From NCBI GenBank assembly GCA_964501985.1, contig CAZCVY010000369.1:1-5434 (forward strand): a DNA stretch of 5,434 nucleotides, in the 5' to 3' direction. Positions 1 through 4,164 of this stretch are shown here, one piece after another. The translations under genes and the position numbers were made by a program. Position 1 is the stretch's first letter. Each line of letters opens with the position of its first letter. The notes below the pieces were generated by a model. That model worked only from the letters and a program-made list of their open reading frames with translations, was not told the origin of the DNA and searched no databases. The DNA is from Bog-366 sp964501985. Lineage in GTDB: Bacteria > Acidobacteriota > Terriglobia > UBA7540.

Positions 1-1
1 C

Positions 2-547
2 GAGCCGGGCGTCGAGGGTCTGGCCCACGCTTCCACGTTCGAGCCCACCGGACGAGCGGGAGGCTGGGCGCGTCAGGTCTCTGCCGGAATGTCGGGCACT
101 TTCGAGATTCTCTCCATCGACCTCGAGCAGAAACGGATCGGGGTGGCGCTGGTTCAGGAAGCCTGGGCGCGGGCCGAGGCAACTGCGGGCGCCCGGCCCG
201 GCATCGTTCCGGGCGCGCGCCTGAAGGGAAAGGTCGAACGCCACGAAAACTTCGGCGTGTTCGTCTTCCTGGCCCCCGGACGTACCGGCGTCATCCCTTT
301 GAGCGAAACCGGCATCCCGAAGGAAGGCGATGTCCGGCGGGCCTTACCGGTCGGGGCGGACGTCGAAGTGATCGTGCTGGAAGTCGACCCGGCAGGCCGG
401 CGCATCCGGCTGAGCGCGAAGGCTGTCGCCGAAGCGCGCGAGGCCGAGGAAGTGCGCGAGTGGACGGAGCGCAATGCTCCTCCCACCGAGGGCTACGGCA
501 CATTCGCCGACAAGTTGCGCTCGGCATTCAAGTCGCAAGAGAAGTGA
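2..547 (+). CDS. S1-domain RNA-binding protein, C-terminal part (5' end outside window)
   Basis: The frame is open from the window edge, so the first ATG at 89 is an internal methionine and not the start; 181 residues and a TGA stop are visible. Residues about 1-52 are the last part of one S1 (OB-fold) domain, shown by PGVEGLAHAS and the closing strand FEILSIDLEQKRIGVALV. Residues about 68-143 are a complete S1 domain: GARLKGKVERHENFGVFVFL, then GRTGVIPLSE and VEVIVLEVDPAGRRIRLSAK. A charged helix-rich tail follows, ending in TFADKLRSAF. S1 domains bind single-stranded RNA, and tandem copies occur in ribosomal protein S1 and in shorter S1-like proteins. The tail resembles the shorter multi-S1 proteins I associate with Acidobacteriota, but from this fragment it cannot be separated from genuine ribosomal protein S1 (rpsA), so no symbol is given. 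The domain assignment is secure; the exact role is not. Confidence 0.9.
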   Translation, partial: EPGVEGLAHASTFEPTGRAGGWARQVSAGMSGTFEILSIDLEQKRIGVALVQEAWARAEATAGARPGIVPGARLKGKVERHENFGVFVFLAPGRTGVIPLSETGIPKEGDVRRALPVGADVEVIVLEVDPAGRRIRLSAKAVAEAREAEEVREWTERNAPPTEGYGTFADKLRSAFKSQEK

Positions 548-550
548 CAC

Positions 551-580
551 TCTCACCCTTCCGCCTCTCACCCTTCCGCC
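551..580. repeat. Perfect 15-bp tandem duplication
   Basis: The unit TCTCACCCTTCCGCC occurs at 551-565 and again, identical, at 566-580, followed by the start of a third copy (TCT). It begins three bases after the S1-gene stop codon. It is pyrimidine-rich on the plus strand. It probably arose by slipped replication; no function is evident. Confidence 0.9.
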
Positions 581-624
581 TCTTGGGAAAACTGGGACAG
601 CACGGTTCCGCATTTCCTCCAAGA
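581..624. other. Imperfect stem-loop downstream of the S1-domain gene
   Basis: TCTTGGGAAA at 581-590 can pair with TTTCCTCCAAGA at 613-624, leaving a two-base bulge (CT) in the right arm and a 22-base loop. It lies 34 bases after the stop of the S1 gene, where a transcript end would be expected. No T-run follows, so it is not a classic intrinsic terminator. It could slow exonucleases or mark the 3' end of the mRNA. Confidence 0.4.
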
Positions 625-719
625 ATGGACTGACGATGAAATGACTTCCATCGAGGCCATCGGTAGAGTTTACAGTCTTATGCGATGCAGAGGCGAAGCT
701 ATAGTAGTGAGAAGTCCAT

Positions 720-724
720 GGAGG
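720..724 (+). promoter_or_regulatory. Ribosome binding site of the serine hydrolase gene
   Basis: GGAGG lies four bases before the ATG at 729. The spacing is on the short side. The ATG at 718 overlaps this site and is out of frame, which supports 729 as the start. Confidence 0.6.
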
Positions 725-728
725 ATCG

Positions 729-2162
729 ATGCGTTTTGTAAACTCCGCGCTCCTGCTTCTCTTGCTGTTGGGTAGCGTTACCGCTCAAACAACGTCGACT
801 CTTCACCTGTCAGACTACGTTGGCACCTACGCTGATGCCCCCGGCCATACGCTTGAAATTGTCGACGGCGACGAGCTTTTCGCTGTTGTGGATGAAGCCA
901 CGTACAAGCTGCGCCCCTCGGGCGTGGACCAGTTCACCACCATCACCAGCCAATCCGTCTCGTTCCTCCGCGACGCGCAGGGCAAGGTGACGGGGTACGA
1001 ACAGGATGGCAAGTTCCATCCTCGTCTGTCCGCCAGCGTCACGCCCGAGGCCGCGGCGCTGGCCAGGCCGCGTCCCCAAGGGCAGGACCGCCCGTCCGAC
1101 TATCGCTACCAAACGTCCGCCAACCTGCATGACGGGCTTGCTGTCGACGACATTGCGCGCTCCGGCCTCGGAGTCGCGACGGCAGATGCTATTGCGCGCG
1201 CCATCCTCGACGGCACGTACAAAGATGTTCACAGCGTCCTCCTCTACCAGCGCGGACACCTGGTGATGGAGGAATACTTCTACGGCTACGGCGTGCAGCG
1301 TCCGCATCAGCTACGATCTGCGACAAAGTCTGTTGTCAGCACCCTTGCGGGAATCGCTATCGATCGAGGTGTTCTCTCCGGGGTCAACGAAAAAGTGCTG
1401 CCGCAGATGAGCTACCCGAGCTATGCCCATCCGGACCCGCGCAAAGCAGCGATGACGCTTGGCGACTTCCTGTCCATGCGTTCAGGGCTGGACTGCAATG
1501 ACCACAGCTCGACTTCCCCGGGGCGTGAGATGGTGATTGATAACATGCCCGATTGGGTAAAGGCGACTCTCGACCTTCCCATGATCAACAACCCTGGGAC
1601 CGACGCCTACTACTGCTCGGGAGGCGTTGCCGTGGTTGGTCGGCTCATCGAGAACGCTGTCCACATGCGGCTACCAGAATTCGTCCAGGCAAACCTGTTT
1701 GGGCCGCTGGGAATTTCACGCGCGGACTGGGTGTGGAACGACGACCTGACAAACGCCGACAAGGAATACTCCCAGATCCACCTGCGCCCCCGCGATATGC
1801 TCAAACTCGGAGTTCTGTTTTCAGATGACGGCCGCTGGCACGGGCGTCAATTGATCTCCACTTCATGGGTGCACGCAGCGCTTTCAGAACACAGCAAGGT
1901 CGACAATGTCAGCTACGGGTACTTCTGGTGGCGCCCCTGGTTGAACGTGGAAACGCCCGGCGGCTCGCAGCACGTTGACGTAATCGCTGCGCAGGGGAAC
2001 GGTGGACAGAAGATTTACCTGGTACCGCAATTCGATCTCGTGGCCGTGTTCACCGCAGGGGGGTACAACGCGGAGTCCACACCTCCCAACACCATCATGT
2101 CGAAGATCATCCTGCCGGCATTGATGACAGCTCGCAGTCATGCTGCATCGCCAGCGAGATGA
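729..2162 (+). CDS. Secreted serine hydrolase, beta-lactamase (class C/S12) family
   Basis: A complete 477-residue protein. Residues 1-19 form a signal peptide: MRFVN, then a leucine-rich core, then VTA before Q20 as a likely signal peptidase I site, so the protein should be exported. Residues about 28-100 form a small beta-rich module (YVGTYADAPGHTLEIVDGDE through FLRDAQGKVTGYEQDGKFHPRL) resembling the lipocalin-like/DUF3471-type domains often attached to these enzymes, though usually at the other end. The hydrolase domain runs from about 140 to 465. The SxxK nucleophile and base are S197-A-T-K200, followed by SVVSTLAGIAIDRG. The second motif is Y295-C-S297 in the context YYCSGG, in place of the more usual YxN. 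The third is the glycine-rich G423-N-G-G426 followed by QKIYLVPQFDLVAVFT. The family includes esterases, D-aminopeptidases, carboxypeptidases and beta-lactamases; the substrate cannot be predicted here. It stands alone, with long spacers on both sides. Confidence 0.93.
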   Translation: MRFVNSALLLLLLLGSVTAQTTSTLHLSDYVGTYADAPGHTLEIVDGDELFAVVDEATYKLRPSGVDQFTTITSQSVSFLRDAQGKVTGYEQDGKFHPRLSASVTPEAAALARPRPQGQDRPSDYRYQTSANLHDGLAVDDIARSGLGVATADAIARAILDGTYKDVHSVLLYQRGHLVMEEYFYGYGVQRPHQLRSATKSVVSTLAGIAIDRGVLSGVNEKVLPQMSYPSYAHPDPRKAAMTLGDFLSMRSGLDCNDHSSTSPGREMVIDNMPDWVKATLDLPMINNPGTDAYYCSGGVAVVGRLIENAVHMRLPEFVQANLFGPLGISRADWVWNDDLTNADKEYSQIHLRPRDMLKLGVLFSDDGRWHGRQLISTSWVHAALSEHSKVDNVSYGYFWWRPWLNVETPGGSQHVDVIAAQGNGGQKIYLVPQFDLVAVFTAGGYNAESTPPNTIMSKIILPALMTARSHAASPAR

Positions 2163-2309
2163 GCTGAAGTCACTCGGAATGCGTACGGACCTTGGAGTCC
2201 TCAAGCCGATGTTTGTATCTTCGGCCACTGTTGCGTCATCAGGAGAACTGCAAGATATCTCTGTTTTCCCGAGGAATGTTGCAGATGTGCTGCGAACTTG
2301 TCAATCGGG

Positions 2310-2345
2310 GGAAGGCCATCGACCGGCTCCGGTCAGGCCACTTCC
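2310..2345. repeat. Inverted repeat / extended hairpin
   Basis: The core is the 14-bp palindrome GACCGG-CT-CCGGTC (2321-2334). Outside it, GGAAGGCC (2310-2317) can pair with GGCC-AC-TTCC (2336-2345) with a two-base bulge, extending the structure to 36 bases. As RNA it would form a stable hairpin with a GCTC loop. It could be a 3' end structure for the hydrolase mRNA, a REP-like element or a protein-binding site. No T-run follows. Confidence 0.6.
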
Positions 2346-2394
2346 ATCGGGAGGAGACGCGAGTACAGCACCCGCGGCTCACCAGGAGGGAGCC

Positions 2395-2442
2395 ATGCAG
2401 CAAGCAGTTTCGAGCGGACGCTTACCCGACCTGACTCCGTGA
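2395..2442 (+). CDS. Possible 15-residue mini-ORF
   Basis: An ATG at 2395 is preceded by AGGAGG at 2384-2389 with a five-base spacer, and the frame runs 15 codons (MQQAVSSGRLPDLTP) to a TGA. The ribosome binding site is as good as those of the accepted genes here. The peptide has no recognisable motif or hydrophobic segment, and the 3' end overlaps a hairpin next to the convergent csbD-like gene. It could be a leader peptide or chance. Listed as tentative only. Confidence 0.2.
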   Translation: MQQAVSSGRLPDLTP

Positions 2443-2454
2443 TGGGAGCTGGTC
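2428..2454 (-). terminator. Imperfect hairpin just after the csbD-like gene
   Basis: GACC (2428-2431) pairs with GGTC (2451-2454), and CTCC (2435-2438) with GGAG (2445-2448), around a six-base loop, with a mismatch and a bulge between the two blocks. It begins two bases after the stop of the minus-strand csbD-like gene, the place for a terminator. No T-run follows on the minus strand, so termination is uncertain. Confidence 0.35.
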
Positions 2455-2456
2455 CG

Positions 2457-2636
2457 CTAAACGCCCAGAACCTTCTCCACCTGGCCGACCTTCTTCTGGA
2501 CCTTGCCGGCAGTCTTCTCGGTGGCGCCTTCATTTTCCAGATTGGGATTATGGGTGACCTCTCCCGCCTTTTCCTTGATCTTCCCCTTCACTTCGTGAAA
2601 CTTCCCCTCGGCTTGGTCTTGGGTACTTGGTTTCAT
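2457..2636 (-). CDS. CsbD-like small stress-response protein
   Basis: A 59-residue, lysine- and glutamate-rich, hydrophilic protein. Residues 8-27 read QAEGKFHEVKGKIKEKAGEV, the GK..E.KGK.KEK pattern of the CsbD family, and a weaker second copy follows at 36-55 (EGATEKTAGKVQKKVGQVEK). The family is abundant in soil bacteria, and B. subtilis CsbD belongs to the sigma-B general stress regulon; the molecular function is unknown. The frame is open further upstream, but the ATG at 2636 is chosen because AAAGGAGG sits eight bases before it (2645-2652 on the minus strand) and the upstream extension has no family resemblance. It lies 129 bases downstream of the small hydrophobic gene on the same strand. 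Length is at the short end for the family. Confidence 0.88.
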   Translation of the reverse strand: MKPSTQDQAEGKFHEVKGKIKEKAGEVTHNPNLENEGATEKTAGKVQKKVGQVEKVLGV

Positions 2637-2644
2637 GGCATCTT

Positions 2645-2652
2645 CCTCCTTT
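2645..2652 (-). promoter_or_regulatory. Ribosome binding site of the csbD-like gene
   Basis: On the minus strand this reads AAAGGAGG, with an eight-base spacer to the ATG at 2636. It is near-ideal and fixes the start against the longer open frame. Confidence 0.85.
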
Positions 2653-2691
2653 TGATTTTTGCACAACTTTGTCCGGTGCCGCACGCCCACT

Positions 2692-2757
2692 GGGCATCCA
2701 GGAATTACCATGCTGCTCTCGGGGCATCCACGCCCGTTATACCGTTTGTGATGCCCC
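2692..2757. repeat. Repeated and inverted GGGCATC motif upstream of csbD
   Basis: GGGCATCCA occurs at 2692-2700 and again at 2722-2730, exactly 30 bp apart. The second copy begins an inverted repeat: GGGGCATC (2721-2728) against GATGCCCC (2750-2757), eight perfect pairs around a 21-base centre. The block fills most of the gap between the small hydrophobic gene and the csbD-like gene. It could be a set of binding sites, or an RNA structure ending or attenuating the upstream transcript. Confidence 0.6.
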
Positions 2758-2765
2758 AACGGGTG

Positions 2766-2846
2766 CTACCCTCGCCAGCGAGAATACCCCCAGCCTCCAC
2801 CACCCAGCAAAAACAAAACCAGCAAAACAATCAATATCGTTTCCAT
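2766..2846 (-). CDS. 26-residue hydrophobic membrane peptide (DUF3309-like N-terminus)
   Basis: An ATG at 2846 opens a 26-codon gene ending in TAG. Residues 3-14 are a continuous hydrophobic stretch (TILIVLLVLFLL), followed by GGGGWGYSRWRG, a glycine-rich turn and a short basic tail. This layout predicts a single membrane segment, possibly with the basic end in the cytoplasm. It resembles the small hydrophobic DUF3309-type proteins (ILLIxLxLLL, then a Gly/Trp/Tyr stretch), which are usually about twice as long, so it may be a short variant. GGAGG at 2853-2857 on the minus strand lies six bases before the ATG and supports this start. The frame is open upstream, but that part shows no protein-like pattern. 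It is the first gene of a probable two-gene unit with the csbD-like gene. Function unknown. Confidence 0.7.
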   Translation of the reverse strand: METILIVLLVLFLLGGGGWGYSRWRG

Positions 2847-2852
2847 GCCGTA

Positions 2853-2857
2853 CCTCC
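2853..2857 (-). promoter_or_regulatory. Ribosome binding site of the 26-residue membrane peptide gene
   Basis: On the minus strand this reads GGAGG, six bases before the ATG at 2846. It is the main evidence that this very short gene is translated from that ATG and not from somewhere in the longer open frame. Confidence 0.7.
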
Positions 2858-2971
2858 GTTGCAGGAAGAAACTGTTGAACTGATCCGAACCGCAGCCCTG
2901 TTGTTTCTCACTCGCAACATCATGATGAGCGCGAATAATGCGGCTGTCTGCCCGATTGTGACCACGTGCAA

Positions 2972-2985
2972 GTGCAATTGTGCAC
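2972..2985. promoter_or_regulatory. GTGCA-ATTG-TGCAC inverted repeat, possible operator
   Basis: A perfect five-base inverted repeat with a four-base centre, preceded by a further direct GTGCA at 2966-2970 within CACGTGCA. Three half-sites within 20 bp in a divergent intergenic region fit a regulator binding site. No cognate regulator is visible in the window. Confidence 0.35.
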
Positions 2986-3104
2986 ACCCCGGATTGGCTG
3001 AGGGCGCGAAAGCATTTATGGGTTTCTACACCTGCCGTCATGCCGATGGCGGAGCAAGCAAGTAGGGTGAACCTGCTGTCCAGGCTCCGCCGCCAGCACA
3101 CATC

Positions 3105-3137
3105 GAGGGCGCATCGCAATCGTGGTTTGCCGCCCTC
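3105..3137. repeat. Inverted repeat upstream of the DUF2934 promoter
   Basis: GAGGGCG (3105-3111) is perfectly complementary to CGCCCTC (3131-3137). Alternatively, GAGGGC plus GCA pairs with TGC plus GCCCTC around one bulged base. It ends five bases before the -35 box at 3143. It could be an operator or the 3' structure of an upstream transcript. Confidence 0.4.
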
Positions 3138-3142
3138 CGGCG

Positions 3143-3171
3143 TTGACAATATGACCGAATAGGTCTACGTT
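3143..3171 (+). promoter_or_regulatory. Sigma-70-type promoter of the DUF2934-like gene
   Basis: A perfect -35 box TTGACA (3143-3148) is followed, after 17 bp, by TACGTT (3166-3171), which keeps the most conserved -10 positions (TA...T). Transcription would start near 3178, giving a leader of about 30 bases before the ATG at 3209. The -10 box is weak at its centre. Confidence 0.55.
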
Positions 3172-3191
3172 GTTTTTATTGTCGAAATACG

Positions 3192-3199
3192 AAAGGAGG
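3192..3199 (+). promoter_or_regulatory. Ribosome binding site of the DUF2934-like gene
   Basis: AAAGGAGG lies nine bases before the ATG at 3209. It selects this start over an upstream in-frame TTG at 3170, which would fall within or before the predicted transcription start. Confidence 0.85.
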
Positions 3200-3208
3200 G
3201 TGTGCCCT

Positions 3209-3484
3209 ATGGAACGCACCGCGGCAAGACAACAAAAAACTCCTTTTCCCGCCCCTCAGAAGATGGAGTCGAACCGACCTACCATCGCCCAAGATATTCA
3301 CAAAGCGGCAACTCAAAACGAAAACTCTTTTCCTGCCCCTCAGAACTTGGAAGCGAAGCAACCGATCAGTATTGATGATGCCGTCAGACAACGGGCATAT
3401 GAACTCTACCTCGAACGCGGAGGAGTCCCGGGCGACGAAGTCCGTGACTGGCTCCAGGCTGAACGGGAACTCCTGACGGATTAA
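3209..3484 (+). CDS. DUF2934-like small protein with duplicated N-terminal segment
   Basis: A 91-residue hydrophilic protein. Residues about 54-88 carry the DUF2934 pattern: an I..A.RQRAYELY helix, ERGG with G and D following, then a DWLQAERELL helix. DUF2934 proteins are short, common in soil Proteobacteria and Acidobacteriota, and of unknown function. The N-terminal half contains an imperfect 28-residue repeat: FPAPQKMESNRPTIAQD at 13-29 matches FPAPQNLEAKQPISIDD at 41-57, the second copy running straight into the DUF2934 region. No signal peptide or membrane segment is seen. It has its own promoter and a strong ribosome binding site, and is divergent from the hydrophobic peptide/csbD pair. 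The repeat is visible in the DNA as well (CCCCTCAGAA shared), suggesting a fairly recent duplication. Confidence 0.85.
   Translation: MERTAARQQKTPFPAPQKMESNRPTIAQDIHKAATQNENSFPAPQNLEAKQPISIDDAVRQRAYELYLERGGVPGDEVRDWLQAERELLTD
3245..3379 (+). repeat. Imperfect in-frame 84-bp-period duplication
   Basis: Two copies of a segment coding FPAPQ.[ML]E..[RQ]P....D start at 3245 and 3329, exactly 84 bp apart. TTTTCC, GCCCCTCAGAA and further scattered bases are conserved between them. The divergence is mostly at codon level with the protein pattern kept, so both copies appear to be under some constraint. Confidence 0.7.
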
Positions 3485-3663
3485 CCGAACGATTGCGATG
3501 CTCTAGATTGGCCCCCCACGGGAAGGGCGGTGCACTAAGCTAGTTGATAACGTGGTCAACGAACTGGCCGCCGTTCCACTCGCGGACCTTTCGCTGGCAT
3601 TAGTCGGCGGGCCGCCCAATATTCCCATGGCAAGTCACGGAAGGTTTGGACACGGTGGTTCGG

Positions 3664-3685
3664 CGCTGGCCATTAAACGCCAGCG
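3664..3685. repeat. Seven-bp stem-loop upstream of the 107-residue gene
   Basis: CGCTGGC (3664-3670) pairs perfectly with GCCAGCG (3679-3685) around the eight-base loop CATTAAAC. It sits about 30 bases before the ribosome binding site at 3716. No T-run follows, so it is more likely a leader structure or operator than a terminator. Confidence 0.5.
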
Positions 3686-3715
3686 ACCTCACTACCTCGA
3701 GGCCGGAATCTCGGC

Positions 3716-3722
3716 AGGAGGG
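3716..3722 (+). promoter_or_regulatory. Ribosome binding site of the 107-residue gene
   Basis: AGGAGGG lies seven bases before the ATG at 3730. It decides the start: the longer frame opening at 3646 begins with TTG, lacks such a site, and would run through the hairpin. Confidence 0.8.
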
Positions 3723-3729
3723 TGGGAAT

Positions 3730-4053
3730 ATGATTTCATCTTCGGAGGGGTTAAGAATATTGGACAATTGGAAACTGCAACGAACGCCACTCTGGCTTGC
3801 CGTACCTAGCAGAGACGAGTTGGAAGGACCCGTGGTAAGGATTGTGGAGGTCTCGGCGGAACCGGCGGAAGTTGTTTTCGACCTGGGGGGCGGCGGGGAT
3901 TTAGAGCCTCTAGACCTCAACGAGGCGGTGTTTGAAACGGACGACAGTGGCGTGGCCCCGTTTCCTCGTGCTGTAACGAAACGTTTTGGCTTCTTCCTGA
4001 ACTTATCTTTGGCCGACGGAAGAAGATTTGTACTCGCTCAGCAGGTCCAGTGA
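3730..4053 (+). CDS. Unrecognised 107-residue acidic protein
   Basis: I do not recognise this protein. The ATG at 3730 has a strong ribosome binding site, and the frame ends in TGA. It opens with a helix-like segment (ISSSEGLRILDNWKLQRTPL, residues 2-21). Alternating hydrophobic strands follow: LWLAVPS (21-27), PVVRIVEVS (34-42), AEVVFDLG (46-53), a GGGG turn at 53-56, and FGFFLNLSLADGRRFVLAQQ (86-105). This suggests a small beta-barrel or sandwich fold. It is rich in Asp and Glu and has no signal peptide, membrane segment or cysteine, so it is probably a cytoplasmic soluble protein. It is convergent with the glycosidase gene and separated from DUF2934 by 245 bases, so it seems to be a single-gene unit. 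It is likely real, because a well-spaced ribosome binding site, a coherent strand pattern and a following hairpin agree. Confidence 0.75.
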   Translation: MISSSEGLRILDNWKLQRTPLWLAVPSRDELEGPVVRIVEVSAEPAEVVFDLGGGGDLEPLDLNEAVFETDDSGVAPFPRAVTKRFGFFLNLSLADGRRFVLAQQVQ

Positions 4054-4060
4054 GGCTCTC

Positions 4061-4083
4061 GGGCTGTTATGGGCGCACAGCCC
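4061..4083 (+). terminator. Hairpin after the 107-residue gene, probable terminator
   Basis: GGGCTGT (4061-4067) pairs perfectly with ACAGCCC (4077-4083) around a nine-base loop, starting seven bases after the stop. It is followed by ATCTTTCG, only a weak T-tract, so it is a modest intrinsic terminator for the plus-strand gene. Confidence 0.5.
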
Positions 4084-4138
4084 ATCTTTCGTAAGGGAAC
4101 GAAGGGCCGCATCACCGACTCAATCACAGGGGAAGAGC

Positions 4139-4164
4139 CGCAAGGCCGAAGAGCGGGCCTTGCG
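4139..4164 (-). terminator. Nine-bp hairpin abutting the glycosidase stop codon
   Basis: CGCAAGGCC (4139-4147) pairs perfectly with GGCCTTGCG (4156-4164) around an eight-base loop. On the minus strand it begins immediately after the TAG of the alpha-galactosidase-like gene and is followed by GCTCTTCCCC, a pyrimidine tract without a true T-run. The position and strength suggest a transcript end. Confidence 0.6.

Larger units (their letters stand above)
2163..2456. other. Intergenic region without a convincing gene
   Basis: This spacer separates the serine hydrolase from the convergent csbD-like gene. Open frames cross it on the plus strand, but none has a recognisable product, and the longest ones start inside the preceding gene or run antisense to csbD. 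What it does hold is a palindrome at 2310-2345, a 15-codon mini-ORF with a good ribosome binding site at 2395-2442, and an imperfect hairpin at 2428-2454. There is no clear intrinsic terminator with a T-run for the hydrolase gene. Confidence 0.6.
2847..3208. other. Divergent intergenic regulatory region
   Basis: This stretch of about 360 bases separates the minus-strand small-gene pair from the plus-strand DUF2934-like gene. Long frames cross it on both strands, but they lack ribosome binding sites and recognisable protein patterns. It holds a GTGCA-motif inverted repeat (2972-2985), a bulged inverted repeat (3105-3137), a rightward sigma-70-type promoter (3143-3171) and ribosome binding sites at both ends. 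I could not find a convincing leftward promoter. Confidence 0.6.

Noticed and set aside
89..547. Treating the ATG at 89 as the start of the S1-domain gene
   Set aside because: The frame is open to the window edge and the residues before the ATG (PGVEGLAHAS and following) belong to an S1 domain that the ATG would cut.
669..705. Promoter TTTACA (669-674) with TATAGT (700-705) before the serine hydrolase
   Set aside because: The spacing is 25 bp, far from the 16-18 bp needed; each box alone is weak evidence.
2637..2759. N-terminal extension of the csbD-like protein to a TTG at 2759
   Set aside because: The near-ideal ribosome binding site at 2645-2652 points to the ATG at 2636, and the extension has no CsbD resemblance.
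2298..3065. A 255-codon plus-strand open frame
   Set aside because: It runs antisense to both the csbD-like and small membrane peptide genes, has no ribosome binding site and shows no protein-family pattern; it is explained by the composition of the opposite strand.
2766..3149. A 127-residue minus-strand protein
   Set aside because: Only its last 26 residues look like a real protein, and these have their own ribosome binding site; the upstream part is cysteine- and histidine-scattered without pattern.
3646..3676. Promoter TTGGAC (3646) with CATTAA (3671) before the 107-residue gene
   Set aside because: The 19-bp spacing and poor -10 match make it unconvincing, and the -10 would lie inside the hairpin loop.
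3552..3809. An 85-codon plus-strand open frame overlapping the 107-residue gene
   Set aside because: It starts at GTG without a ribosome binding site and overlaps a better supported gene in another frame.
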